The notes beneath the pieces were generated by a model. It worked only from the letters and a program-made list of their open reading frames with translations. It did no database searches and was not told the DNA's origin. Shown here one piece after another: positions 25,470 through 34,132 of a stretch of DNA of 64,000 bases. The position numbers were made by a program, and so were the translations under genes. The stretch covers positions 62,001 through 126,000 of the forward strand of contig NZ_JAXOFX010000001.1 in the NCBI RefSeq assembly GCF_034427655.1, given 5' to 3'. Source of the stretch: Robertmurraya_A mangrovi. Its GTDB lineage: Bacteria > Bacillota > Bacilli > Bacillales > Cytobacillaceae. Each line of letters opens with the position of its first letter. The first letter of the stretch is position 1.

Positions 25470-25480
25470 GGTTTTATGAG

Positions 25481-25515
25481 GTCCGATATCATTAATTGAT
25501 ATCGGTCTTTATTTT
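25481..25515 (+). terminator. Terminator of lplJ
   Basis: CCGATATCA and TGATATCGG form a 9-bp stem followed by TCTTTATTTTA. Confidence 0.8.
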
Positions 25516-25547
25516 AGGTTTTTGAGTAAGGAGTATCAAAAAAGTTT

Positions 25548-25694
25548 TTAATTACTGAGTGGATTGTAGCGGAAGGCACTTGACTCCAGCGGGATATAGA
25601 GGAAAGGTCGAGACCCCACAGACGGAACGTCGAGGAGGCTCGACTTCCTCCCCGCGGAAAGCAAGTGCCTGGAGCGGAAAGGAACGGACAAAAT
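25548..25694 (+). repeat. GC-rich palindromic dispersed repeat, copy 2 (full length)
   Basis: This is the longest copy of the repeat family in the window and the inverse of the one at 2897-3019. It runs from the left end ACTGAGTGGATTGTAGCGG to the right end GCGGAAAGGAACGGACAAAA. The two GCGGAAA units near the right end flank the segment missing in copy 1. Inner arms TCGAGACCCC and complementary stretches could fold into a long hairpin. No transposase is nearby. Confidence 0.8.
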
Positions 25695-25831
25695 AAATGC
25701 ACCAGCCGATTTTATTATTTAATATGTAATGGTTAGTGCTTAGAAGACTATATTAATAGAATAAATTTCTAGTTAAATATAGAAATACCATACAAAAAAT
25801 TTAGAAAATTCATTTATGTATGCGTTTTCTC

Positions 25832-25860
25832 TTGAATACATAACTTTCTTTCAATATAAT
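25832..25860 (+). promoter_or_regulatory. Sigma-A promoter of lcfB
   Basis: TTGAAT, a 17-bp spacer and a perfect TATAAT. The start would fall near 25867, so the FadR operator lies at about +21 to +38. Confidence 0.8.
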
Positions 25861-25887
25861 ATATTTAGAAAATTTTTTATTATAAAC

Positions 25888-25905
25888 TGAATGACTATTC
25901 ATTCA
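25888..25905. promoter_or_regulatory. FadR (YsiA) operator of lcfB
   Basis: TGAATGACTATTCATTCA is an inverted repeat matching the known B. subtilis FadR box (TGAATGA-N4-TCATTCA). FadR, a TetR-family repressor, releases this site when bound to long-chain acyl-CoA. Position just after the promoter fits a roadblock or start-site repression. Confidence 0.9.
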
Positions 25906-25925
25906 ATGCCAAAGGGGATGGGATG

Positions 25926-27482
25926 ATGAATTTATCTTCTCAGTTACAAGAGACAGCCAAAAGGCTGCCAATGAAGCCAGCCTATTATTTTATGGACCAA
26001 TCTAGTACATATGCAGAACTAGATGGGGCAATCACGAAGTTTGCATCTGGTTTAGAAAAATTAGGAGTAAAAAAAGGAGACCATGTTGCCCTACTATTAG
26101 GTAACTCTCCATACTTTGTTATTGGTATGTATGGTGCACTTCGCTTAGGTGCAACAGTTATTCCAATTAATCCAATTTACACTCCAGATGAAATTGGTTA
26201 CATCTTAAATAATGGAGATGTAAAAGTAGTCATTGCTCTCGATTTATTAGTTCCATTAGCTGAAAAAATGCACAGCATGCTACCGAAAGTAGAAAATTAC
26301 ATTGTTTGTGAGACTCCTCAGGGGAAAGAATCTGGTGTAGATGTTAGTACACTATCTGTTTATCCTAAATTAAAAGCGTTTACACATGTTGTTGGAAGCG
26401 GGGATTTAAGCTATAAAGGCCCAGAACTAGATGATGATGATGTAGCCGTTATTCTCTACACTTCAGGTACAACTGGTAAACCAAAAGGTGCTATGTTAAC
26501 ACATAGAAATCTTTATAGTAATGCAAAGGATGTTGGAGACTACTTGCACATGAGTGAAGAAGACCGTGTCGTAACTACTTTGCCAATGTTCCATGTTTTC
26601 TGTTTAACGGTAGCTCTAAATGCTCCTCTAATGAATGGAGCAACCATTTTAATTGATCCAAGATTTAGTCCGCAAGAAGTATTTAGGTTAACAAAGGAAT
26701 ACAAGGCAACGGTGTTTGCTGGTGTTCCTACTATGTATAACTATCTATATCAATATGAGGACGGTAACCCTGAAGACTTACAATCTTTAAGACTATGTAT
26801 TTCTGGGGGAGCTTCTTTACCAGTATCTCTATTGAAAAACTTCGAGAAGAAGTTTAATGTCCTTATTTCTGAAGGCTATGGATTGTCAGAGGCTTCACCG
26901 GTTACATGTTTTAATCCACTAGACAGACCTCGCAAAGCTGGTTCAATTGGACCTTCTATAGTCAACGTAGAAAACAAGGTTGTTAATGAACTAGGGGATG
27001 AAGTGGCAGTTGGCGAAGTTGGTGAATTAATCGTTCGTGGACCAAATGTGATGAAAGGCTATTACAAAATGCCTGAAGAGTCTGCTGTTGCTATTCGAGA
27101 CGGTTGGTTATATACAGGGGACCTTGCAAAGATGGATGAAGACGGGTACTTCTATATTGTTGATCGTAAGAAGGATTTAATTATCGTAGGTGGTTATAAT
27201 GTTTATCCTCGTGAAGTAGAAGAAGTTCTATATAGTCACCCTGATATCATTGAGGTTGCCGTTTTAGGTGTTCCAGACCCTAACTTAGGAGAAGCAGTAA
27301 AAAGTTATGTAGTAAGTAAGAATCCTGAGTTAACAGAAGAAGATGTCCTTCAATACTGTAAGGAACACATAGCAAAGTATAAGATTCCTAGTTCAGTAGA
27401 ATTTTTAGAAGAACTTCCTAAAAACACAACAGGTAAAATTTTAAGAAGAGCATTAAAACAACAAGTTTTACAAACAAAATAA
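25926..27482 (+). CDS. lcfB: Long-chain fatty acid-CoA ligase LcfB
   Basis: LcfB (YhfL) activates long-chain fatty acids to acyl-CoA with ATP, at the start of beta-oxidation. The 518 residues are of the ANL superfamily: AMP-binding loop ILYTSGTTGKPKGAMLTH, VPTMYNYL, EGYGLSEASPVT, WLYTGDLAKMDEDGYFYIVDRKKD, and the C-terminal catalytic lysine in PKNTTGKILRR. The second of two adjacent ATGs (25926) gives the MNL-start seen in B. subtilis. A FadR operator and strong promoter lie upstream. It is monocistronic. Confidence 0.95.
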   Translation: MNLSSQLQETAKRLPMKPAYYFMDQSSTYAELDGAITKFASGLEKLGVKKGDHVALLLGNSPYFVIGMYGALRLGATVIPINPIYTPDEIGYILNNGDVKVVIALDLLVPLAEKMHSMLPKVENYIVCETPQGKESGVDVSTLSVYPKLKAFTHVVGSGDLSYKGPELDDDDVAVILYTSGTTGKPKGAMLTHRNLYSNAKDVGDYLHMSEEDRVVTTLPMFHVFCLTVALNAPLMNGATILIDPRFSPQEVFRLTKEYKATVFAGVPTMYNYLYQYEDGNPEDLQSLRLCISGGASLPVSLLKNFEKKFNVLISEGYGLSEASPVTCFNPLDRPRKAGSIGPSIVNVENKVVNELGDEVAVGEVGELIVRGPNVMKGYYKMPEESAVAIRDGWLYTGDLAKMDEDGYFYIVDRKKDLIIVGGYNVYPREVEEVLYSHPDIIEVAVLGVPDPNLGEAVKSYVVSKNPELTEEDVLQYCKEHIAKYKIPSSVEFLEELPKNTTGKILRRALKQQVLQTK

Positions 27483-27489
27483 TCGGCGT

Positions 27490-27524
27490 AAAAAAAGAAG
27501 ATTCGGTTATGAATCTTCTTTTTT
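27490..27524. terminator. Bidirectional terminator after lcfB
   Basis: AAAAAAGAAGATTC and GAATCTTCTTTTTT form a 14-bp stem with a 6-nt loop, serving lcfB and the convergent exporter gene. Confidence 0.9.
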
Positions 27525-27529
27525 CTATA

Positions 27530-28519
27530 TTAGCCTTCAAATTTCTGCTTTGGATAAACAGGTAGTTTTTTCGGTTTGACTGAGACACTTTTTGAATAAA
27601 AGCTATGCAACAGCATTCCAAGTGTAATAACGATAATTCCTACTATTTCAATGCCAGTAGGTAAAGGGCTAGAAAGTAATAGCACTTCTCCAACAATAAC
27701 GAAAAGAACCTGAGTGGACTGTGTCGCCTCTACTGAAGCCAGTTTTCCTTGATGTTCCCGTACCCTGTCAGTTGCAATAAAGAATAGTGTAGTAGCGATG
27801 ATTCCTGAACAGATTGCTACTATTAATGATTGAGTGATTTGATCGGTAGAGGGTGCACCTACCTTAATAAATCCATATATACTTAAGATAATCCAGAATG
27901 GGACAGTAGCCAAGGTCATTCCAAAAACGCGTTGAAAGGTATCGAGCCTTCCTCCACATACCTCCATCATTTTTCGATTTCCTAATGGATAAGCAAATGC
28001 TGCTAGGACAACAGGTAACACTCCAACTAACAACTGAGTAGCGGTAATATCTAAAGCTTTGTTATATTGAATGAGCACCACCCCAAATAAGATAATGAGT
28101 GAGATGCCTAATGCGGTGAAAGGAATCTTTTTCCGTATTTTAATTACACCGTTTTGAGTATTAATATTTTCAAAGAATAATGGGGCTAATAAAGTGCCGG
28201 CAACGATGGTCAATTGCCATGTTGCAGCAACTAGCCAGCCGGGTCCGTAGGCTGCAGCATATGTAATCGGCGCGTAAAATAACACGAATCCAATAAAACT
28301 CCAACCAATCCACTGGAAGGGATGTTTAGCCATTTCTTTCAAAACAACTTTTAAGTTTCTTCTAAAAAGTACAATGAGTAATAAGAAAGGTACCATGAAT
28401 AAGAATCTAAGTGATGAACTCCAAATCCAGCTTCCACCTGAAAGCTCCATGGAACGATTCAATATAAAGGTAACAGCAAAGAACATAGAGGCTAATACAC
28501 CAATGAGTATCTCCCTCAA
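27530..28519 (-). CDS. EmrE/EamA-type multidrug or metabolite exporter
   Basis: This integral membrane protein of about 329 residues has ten predicted helices arranged as two repeats of five (EamA/DMT fold). Conserved features are FFAVTFILNRSMELSGGSW at the N-terminus and SVEATQSTQVLFVIVGEVLLL near the ninth helix. It resembles the 'putative multidrug resistance efflux transporter' Pfam family. An ATG two codons earlier (28525) abuts the GGAGGGG ribosome site, so the TTG at 28519, 6 nt away, is preferred. The substrate cannot be told. It converges on lcfB. Confidence 0.75.
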   Translation of the reverse strand: MREILIGVLASMFFAVTFILNRSMELSGGSWIWSSSLRFLFMVPFLLLIVLFRRNLKVVLKEMAKHPFQWIGWSFIGFVLFYAPITYAAAYGPGWLVAATWQLTIVAGTLLAPLFFENINTQNGVIKIRKKIPFTALGISLIILFGVVLIQYNKALDITATQLLVGVLPVVLAAFAYPLGNRKMMEVCGGRLDTFQRVFGMTLATVPFWIILSIYGFIKVGAPSTDQITQSLIVAICSGIIATTLFFIATDRVREHQGKLASVEATQSTQVLFVIVGEVLLLSSPLPTGIEIVGIIVITLGMLLHSFYSKSVSVKPKKLPVYPKQKFEG

Positions 28520-28744
28520 GTACATCCCCTCCGAAATAAAATTATTTTTTTATTATAAATCATTTCTAACAATTATAAATATTTCGAATGATAAAATAAA
28601 TATCTCTTTCATTATATTTGATAAGCCTAAATTTTGTTATAAAATATTTCTTTTTAAAATAAACTGAAAGGGTTTTCATGGGAAGTCACGAATTGAATAA
28701 GAGTGCAAAATAAAAGGATACATAATGAAAAGGGGTTGGAAACA

Positions 28745-29521
28745 ATGAGTTCAATTTTATTTGAAGTGAAAGAGCATGTAGGAGTTGTAACCTTAAATAG
28801 ACCTGATGCATTAAATGCCTTCAATTACGATACTCTAGTTGAATTACAAAATACAGTAGAGAAAATACGCACGGATTCAAGTGTTCGAGTCGTTATTTTT
28901 ACTGCAGGTGGAGATAAAGCATTTAGTGTTGGTGCAGATCTTAAAGAAAGAAAATCTCTTTCACCAGAAGAAGTAAAAAGAAATGTATATAAAATTGGAG
29001 ATGTATTTAACGCTATAGACCAATTACCACAGCCAACTATTGTAGCTATAAATGGTTATGCATTTGGTGGTGGAATGGAGCTTGCTCTGTCATGCGATTT
29101 CCGTATTGCTGTTGCTGGTACAACTATGGGGCTAACTGAAACAAGTCTAGCTATTATCCCCGGTGCAGGTGGAACTCAAAGGCTGCCTCGATTAATTGGT
29201 CAGGCGAAAGCACTTGAGTTAATTTTAACGGCTAAAAGGTTAAGTTCAGAGGAAGCATTAGCTTACGGTCTAGTTAATAGAGTGGTAGACAGAGAACAAT
29301 TAATGAATGCTAGCTTTGAACTAGCGGGACAAATGTTAGCTAACGGTCCGATTGCCTTACAACAAGCAAAATTTGCTGTTAAGCAAGGAATGAATGCAGA
29401 CTTACAAACAGGATTAAATATTGAACGTAAAGCATATGAAGTGACGATACCTACTGAAGACCGTGTAGAAGCATTGGCGGCATTTAGTGAAAAAAGAAAG
29501 CCAAACTTCCAGGGGAAATAA
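28745..29521 (+). CDS. Enoyl-CoA hydratase/isomerase family protein
   Basis: This 258-residue crotonase-fold protein shows the oxyanion-hole motifs SVGADLKERKS and AINGYAFGGGMELALSCDFRIA and the glutamate-bearing TETSLAIIPGAGGTQRLPRLIG. It should hydrate trans-2-enoyl-CoA thioesters, for fatty-acid or branched-chain amino-acid breakdown. The ATG at 28745 follows AAAGGGG. It stands alone, without other beta-oxidation genes next to it and without a FadR box. It could be the counterpart of B. subtilis yhaR or yngF; I cannot choose. Confidence 0.85.
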   Translation: MSSILFEVKEHVGVVTLNRPDALNAFNYDTLVELQNTVEKIRTDSSVRVVIFTAGGDKAFSVGADLKERKSLSPEEVKRNVYKIGDVFNAIDQLPQPTIVAINGYAFGGGMELALSCDFRIAVAGTTMGLTETSLAIIPGAGGTQRLPRLIGQAKALELILTAKRLSSEEALAYGLVNRVVDREQLMNASFELAGQMLANGPIALQQAKFAVKQGMNADLQTGLNIERKAYEVTIPTEDRVEALAAFSEKRKPNFQGK

Positions 29522-29537
29522 GAAGATTTAGAGATTT

Positions 29538-29585
29538 AAGAGACGGAGTAACTCTTTCTTTGAGGGTTATTCGGTCTCTTTTTTT
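29538..29585 (+). terminator. Terminator of the enoyl-CoA hydratase gene
   Basis: AAGAGAC...GTCTCTT at the base with further imperfect pairing inside, followed by a run of T. Confidence 0.85.
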
Positions 29586-29616
29586 ATGATAGTTTTTTAA
29601 ATTTTTTAAAAATTAC

Positions 29617-29645
29617 TTGTATATCTCTCTAATCCCTTATATAAT
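29617..29645 (+). promoter_or_regulatory. Sigma-A promoter of the TrpXYZ-type operon
   Basis: TTGTAT, 17-bp spacer, perfect TATAAT, giving a leader of about 67 nt before the lipoprotein gene. The leader shows no T-box or convincing TRAP array. Confidence 0.75.
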
Positions 29646-29718
29646 TCTATTAAAATAATTTAGCGCATAAAAGCTTAAAAGCGTTTAAGTGAGATAGTGT
29701 ATAAAGGGGGATAAAGGG

Positions 29719-30711
29719 ATGTTGAAAAAATTAAAGCAACTAGCGGCCGTAAGTATAATGGGGACATTGTTATTAAGCGGATGTGGATCAAGTGAAACAA
29801 ATAGTGATTCCTCAAATGGTGGAGAAAAAACGTATAAGGTTGGAGTCACTCAAATTGTGGAGCATCCATCTTTAGATGCTGCACTTGAAGGATTTAAAAA
29901 AGCTCTTAAAGATGCAGGTTTAGACGTAAAGTACGACGTTCAATTTGCACAAGGAGATCAAAATAATAACCAAACCATTGCTAATAACTTTGTTGGTGAT
30001 AAAGTGGATTTAATTTTTGCCAATTCTACTCCTAGTGCATTAGGGGCATTAAATGCAACGAAAGAAATTCCAATTGTGTTTACATCAGTTACGGATCCTG
30101 TAGGTGCTCAGTTGGTTAAAGCAATGGAAGAGCCAGGAAAAAATATTACAGGCACAACGGATACACATCCCGATGCTATCCCTAATATGGTGAATTTTAT
30201 TAGTGAGCAAACAGAGGGTAAGTCAATAGGATGTATTTACAATTCAGGTGAACAAAACTCAGTTGCCCAAATCAACCTTGTAAAAAAAGCAACGGAATCT
30301 AAAGGATTGAAGCTAGTAGAGGCAACAGTTGCTAACTCTTCTGAAGTTAAACAAGCAGCTGAGTCCCTACTTGGTAAAGCTGATTCCATCTATATTATCA
30401 CGGACAACACAGTTGTATCTGCACTAGAATCTGTTGTTCAAGTAGCAAATGATAATGACTTACCACTATTTGTTGGAGAGTTAGATTCAGTGAAACGTGG
30501 TGGATTTGCTGGTTACGGATTTGATTATGGTGATATCGGTTATGAAGCAGGAGTAATGGCAGCCAAAATTTTAAAGGGAGAAAAGAAACCTTCTGAACTT
30601 CCAGTACAATATCCACAAAATCTAAAGCTATTAATAAATAAAAAAGCAGCCCAAGAAATGAACATTACGATTAAAGAGGAATGGAATGAACTAGCGGAAT
30701 TTATTGAGTAA
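29719..30711 (+). CDS. ABC transporter substrate-binding lipoprotein (TrpX family)
   Basis: This 330-residue lipoprotein has a signal peptide ending LLLSGC (Cys22). The mature part has the two-lobed fold of the PF04392 family: KVGVTQIVEHPSLDAALEGF, DLIFANSTPSALGALNATK, PIVFTSVTDPVGAQLV, and FAGYGFDYGDIGYEAGVMAA. Related proteins bind tryptophan or other aromatic/hydrophobic ligands in streptococci. It is first in a three-gene operon with a permease and an ATPase. The ligand is not determinable here. Confidence 0.88.
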   Translation: MLKKLKQLAAVSIMGTLLLSGCGSSETNSDSSNGGEKTYKVGVTQIVEHPSLDAALEGFKKALKDAGLDVKYDVQFAQGDQNNNQTIANNFVGDKVDLIFANSTPSALGALNATKEIPIVFTSVTDPVGAQLVKAMEEPGKNITGTTDTHPDAIPNMVNFISEQTEGKSIGCIYNSGEQNSVAQINLVKKATESKGLKLVEATVANSSEVKQAAESLLGKADSIYIITDNTVVSALESVVQVANDNDLPLFVGELDSVKRGGFAGYGFDYGDIGYEAGVMAAKILKGEKKPSELPVQYPQNLKLLINKKAAQEMNITIKEEWNELAEFIE

Positions 30712-30804
30712 TGAGTTTGGGGCTACGACTTTTGTTTGAGCCCCTCTTATTTTAAATCGCCCTAAAGAGTCTCAAAAGTGCTTTTTGATAGAAAGGAAGA
30801 TTCG

Positions 30805-31836
30805 ATGTTTACTGCAATATTCGGCTCCGTTGAAGCAGGAGTTATATATGCCTTAATGGCTTTAGGAGTTTATTTATCTTTTAGAATATTAGATTTTCCT
30901 GATTTGACGGTTGATGGCAGCTTTGTAACGGGAGCGTCTGTTGCTGCAATCTTAATAGTTGGTGGTACAAACCCAATTGTTGCCACTCTAGCAGCCGTAA
31001 TAGCAGGCTTTCTTGCTGGGTGTGTAACCGGTCTATTACATACAAAGGGAAAAATTAATCCTTTGTTATCAGGAATTTTAATGATGATTGCTTTATACTC
31101 TATTAATTTAAGAATTATGGGGAAATCCAATGTTCCTCTTTTACAAGAAGAAACGATCATGACGAAAATTACGAATCTATGGCAAGGCTTAAAGCTTGAT
31201 GAAATGGCGGGGACATTGTTAAGTTCTGTAGGGCTCGCAAATTTTGTTCCTAAAACATGGGGAATCTTATTCATTATGACTCTTTTAGCCTTACTCATTA
31301 AAGGTATGATTGATTGGTTCTTAAAAACGGATATAGGATTAGCTATTCGAGCGACAGGTGATAACGAAACCATGATCCGTAGTTTTTCAGCTGATACAGA
31401 CTTATTAAAAGTGTTAGGATTAGGGATTTCTAATGGCTTGGTTGCTTTATCAGGTGCGTTAATTGCTCAGTACAACGGGTTCAGTGACGTTGGGATGGGA
31501 ATCGGTATGATTATTATTGGGCTGGCCTCCGTTATTATTGGTGAAGCAGTCTTTGGTGCTAAAACCATTATAAGAGCTACTCTTGCGGTGATAGGCGGGG
31601 CCATTTTGTATCGCATCATTATTACTTTAGCTCTACGAGTAGAATTTTTAGAAACAGGTGATATGAAGTTAATTACAGCATTTATTGTTGTTTCTGCATT
31701 AGTTATACCAAGGTTATTTGACCAACAAAAAGAGCGACAAAAAAAGAAAAATAGGTTACTAGCGTCTAAGAAGATACAAATTCCAGCAAATGAGAAAAGT
31801 GGTGAAAAGCTTGCTCCAGTTAAATCAAATATATAA
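30805..31836 (+). CDS. ABC transporter permease (TrpY family)
   Basis: This 343-residue permease has about nine helices and the family signature ALGVYLSFRILDFPDLTVDG near the N-terminus, plus DTDLLKVLGLGISNGLVALSGAL. It resembles the BPD_transp_2 (LivH-like) group used with PF04392 binding proteins. The ATG at 30805 lies 8 nt after AAAGGAAG; the upstream in-frame ATG is unsupported. The C-terminal tail is lysine-rich and overlaps the start of the ATPase gene, so translation is coupled. Confidence 0.87.
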   Translation: MFTAIFGSVEAGVIYALMALGVYLSFRILDFPDLTVDGSFVTGASVAAILIVGGTNPIVATLAAVIAGFLAGCVTGLLHTKGKINPLLSGILMMIALYSINLRIMGKSNVPLLQEETIMTKITNLWQGLKLDEMAGTLLSSVGLANFVPKTWGILFIMTLLALLIKGMIDWFLKTDIGLAIRATGDNETMIRSFSADTDLLKVLGLGISNGLVALSGALIAQYNGFSDVGMGIGMIIIGLASVIIGEAVFGAKTIIRATLAVIGGAILYRIIITLALRVEFLETGDMKLITAFIVVSALVIPRLFDQQKERQKKKNRLLASKKIQIPANEKSGEKLAPVKSNI

Positions 31837-32605
31837 GGTGTTTAATGAAGGTACGCCCGACGAAAAAATCGCAATAGACCATTTAAATTTATGCTTAAAA
31901 AGTGGTGATTTTGTAACTGTCATCGGAAGTAATGGTGCGGGGAAATCGACTTTAATGAACATTATTTCTGGAAAGATGACTCCTGATATAGGAACGGTAG
32001 AAATAGATGGACGTGATGTAACGGGAATGAAAGAACATAGGAGATCCAAATTAATTGGACGTGTGTTTCAAGATCCTATGGCTGGAACTGCGCCATCAAT
32101 GACTATTGAAGAAAACTTAGCAATTGCCTATGCAAGAACGCAGACGCGTGGACTTACATTTGGAGTCTCTAGAAAAAGGAGAGAGTTCTTTAAAGAAAAA
32201 TTAGAGATGCTACACCTTGGATTAGAAAATAGACTAGAAGCTAAAGTCGGGCTTTTATCTGGGGGAGAGAGGCAAGCTTTATCTCTTTTAATGGCCACGT
32301 TCACGGAACCAAAAATACTTCTTCTGGATGAGCACACTGCTGCGCTTGACCCTTCCCGTGCAGAACTCATTAGTGAACTGACGAAAGAAATTGTTAAAGA
32401 ATTTAAGTTAACTACTTTAATGGTCACTCATAACATGCAACAAGCATTAGATTTAGGGAACAAGCTCATTATGATGGACAAAGGCCAAATCATTTTTCAT
32501 GCTGATGAAAGTGAAAAGCCTCTGTTAACAGTAGAAAAACTCTTACTTGAATTCCAGCGAATTAGAGGGGAAAAGATGAGTAGTGACCGTGCTGTGTTAA
32601 TATAG
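31811..32605 (+). CDS. ABC transporter ATPase (TrpZ family)
   Basis: This 264-residue ATPase contains Walker A GSNGAGKSTLMN, Q-loop GRVFQDPMAGTAPSM, signature LLSGGERQALSLLMA, Walker B ILLLDEHTAALDP and the switch MVTHNMQQA. It energises the upstream permease. The start is uncertain: a TTG at 31811 gives an N-terminus (LLQLNQIYKVF) like relatives, while in-frame ATG 31790 and GTGs at 31799/31802 are alternatives. Any choice overlaps the permease gene by 26-47 bp. It ends the operon before a terminator. Confidence 0.85.
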   Translation: MLQLNQIYKVFNEGTPDEKIAIDHLNLCLKSGDFVTVIGSNGAGKSTLMNIISGKMTPDIGTVEIDGRDVTGMKEHRRSKLIGRVFQDPMAGTAPSMTIEENLAIAYARTQTRGLTFGVSRKRREFFKEKLEMLHLGLENRLEAKVGLLSGGERQALSLLMATFTEPKILLLDEHTAALDPSRAELISELTKEIVKEFKLTTLMVTHNMQQALDLGNKLIMMDKGQIIFHADESEKPLLTVEKLLLEFQRIRGEKMSSDRAVLI

Positions 32606-32630
32606 GTTGTTTTTGGATTCCAAATATAGT

Positions 32631-32658
32631 AAAAAACACATGGAAACATGTGTTTTTT
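32631..32658. terminator. Bidirectional terminator after the TrpXYZ-type operon
   Basis: AAAAAACACATG and CATGTGTTTTTT form a perfect 12-bp stem with a GAAA tetraloop, shared with the convergent regulator gene. Confidence 0.9.
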
Positions 32659-32664
32659 GCTGGA

Positions 32665-33216
32665 TCAAGGATAATACATAACTGCCTGATATGTAGTCAT
32701 TCCTTGATTAATATTTTTGTATGTGTGTCTTTTATTGGCTAAGAAACGAATAGATTGACCGGTTGTTAAAATAAAATGCTCATCACCGATTATCATTTCT
32801 AGCTGACCGTTAGTTACCGTTACGTATTCCTCGACACCTTCATTATGTTTGTCGGATGTATGTTCTACACCCATTTCGAGTTCGACAGTAAATATCTCAA
32901 ACTTTTTTCTTGGGTCAAATGGAAAAATTGGATAAACTCTATAATTTCCTTCACATTCTATAATCGGATTTATATTATTCTGTTTAACAACGAGTACATC
33001 GGAGGGTTCTTCTTTTATTAACGAAGAAAAAGAAACTTGAAGTCCTATAGCAATTTTCCATAAGGTAGTCACGGTTGGATTGGATTCACCACGCTCTATT
33101 TGTCCCAACATAGCTTTACTTACTCCTGTTAAATCTGATGCTTGGTCTAAACTAAATCCTCTTATTTTTCGAATGCTCCTCAAGTTTTCGCCAATATTTT
33201 TCTGAATATTTTCCAT
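32665..33216 (-). CDS. XRE-cupin transcriptional regulator
   Basis: This 183-residue regulator has an N-terminal XRE helix-turn-helix (about 5-60; LDQASDLTGVSKAMLGQIERG) and a C-terminal cupin_2 sensor domain (about 105-180; HNEGVEEYVTVTNGQLEMII). It would sense a small molecule and repress or activate nearby genes. The ATG at 33216 follows GGAGGAAAA; an earlier TTG precedes that site. It is divergent from azlC, so azlCD is the likely target. In B. subtilis azlCD is instead controlled by AzlB, an Lrp-type protein. Confidence 0.85.
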   Translation of the reverse strand: MENIQKNIGENLRSIRKIRGFSLDQASDLTGVSKAMLGQIERGESNPTVTTLWKIAIGLQVSFSSLIKEEPSDVLVVKQNNINPIIECEGNYRVYPIFPFDPRKKFEIFTVELEMGVEHTSDKHNEGVEEYVTVTNGQLEMIIGDEHFILTTGQSIRFLANKRHTYKNINQGMTTYQAVMYYP

Positions 33217-33400
33217 TTTTTCCTCCAAAGATATTGTTTAATATAACGCACGTATGTATAATATGATATATCAAATGAGTAGTATACTATACTTTTATTA
33301 TATTATACTGTTTAAATGGAGCTAAAGAAAGTTGAATTTTCGGTAATATTCTTTTTTACTAGGGAGTTTTAATCACAAAAGTTAAAGGTGGTGGAACGTA

Positions 33401-34132
33401 ATGAGTGAAGTATTAGCTAGAAAAGTGCCTTCTGAGTTTAGAAAAGGAATTCAAGCAGGAATTAGTATCGGAATTGGCTATTTTCCAATCGCTATAACAT
33501 TTGGTTTACTTGCAAAAACAACAGGGTTAACGGTTGGAGAAACGGTGTTAATGAGCTTGTTAGTGTTTGCAGGAGCCTCTCAATACATTTCGTTAAGTTT
33601 ACTTACACTCGGAACAGGAATCTTTGAAATTGTATTGACTACTTTTATAGTAAACATAAGGCATTTTCTCATGTCAGCTTCCCTAAATGAAAAGTGTGAG
33701 GAAGATCGAACACTAATTAAAGCGACATATTCCTTTGGAATCACAGATGAAACTTTCTCTGTAGCGGCACTTAAGGAAGGGCAAGTTTCAACTGGCTTTA
33801 TGTTTGGAGTTATTTCTGTTTCCTATTCGAGTTGGGTGATTAACTCTGGACTAGGGCATATCGTAGGGGGGAGCTTACCGCAGACTCTTCAGGAAAGCAT
33901 GTCTGTTGCTCTTTATGCAATGTTTGTTGGCTTACTAGTTCCATCAATGAAAAAGAGTACGAAGGTAGTGTTTTTAGCAGCTCTTGCAGCAAGTTTTAAC
34001 ACAATCTTTACTTTAACAAAAGTATTATCAACCGGTTGGGCTATTGTATTAGCCACCATTTTATCGGCTGTAATTGTGGAATTCATTTCTACAACGAAGA
34101 GAAGTAACCAAGGAGGGAAAGAGGTTGCATAG
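33401..34132 (+). CDS. azlC: AzlC, branched-chain amino acid exporter large subunit
   Basis: AzlC with AzlD exports branched-chain amino acids or analogues such as azaleucine. The 243 residues form about seven helices with the conserved GISIGIGYFPIAITFGLLAK, FAGASQYISLSLL and FIVNIRHFLMSASL motifs of the AzlC family. GGTGGAACG precedes the ATG. azlD overlaps its 3' end, indicating a coupled pair. Divergent orientation from an XRE-cupin gene suggests local regulation. Confidence 0.92.
   Translation: MSEVLARKVPSEFRKGIQAGISIGIGYFPIAITFGLLAKTTGLTVGETVLMSLLVFAGASQYISLSLLTLGTGIFEIVLTTFIVNIRHFLMSASLNEKCEEDRTLIKATYSFGITDETFSVAALKEGQVSTGFMFGVISVSYSSWVINSGLGHIVGGSLPQTLQESMSVALYAMFVGLLVPSMKKSTKVVFLAALAASFNTIFTLTKVLSTGWAIVLATILSAVIVEFISTTKRSNQGGKEVA

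Noticed and set aside
25514..25702. 62-codon minus-strand frame
   Set aside because: It lies wholly within repeat copy 2 and mirrors the frame in copy 1; it is repeat sequence, not a gene.
29646..29718. TRAP or T-box control of the TrpXYZ-type operon
   Set aside because: A few AAG/TAG/GAG triplets occur but spacing is irregular, and the leader is too short for a T-box.
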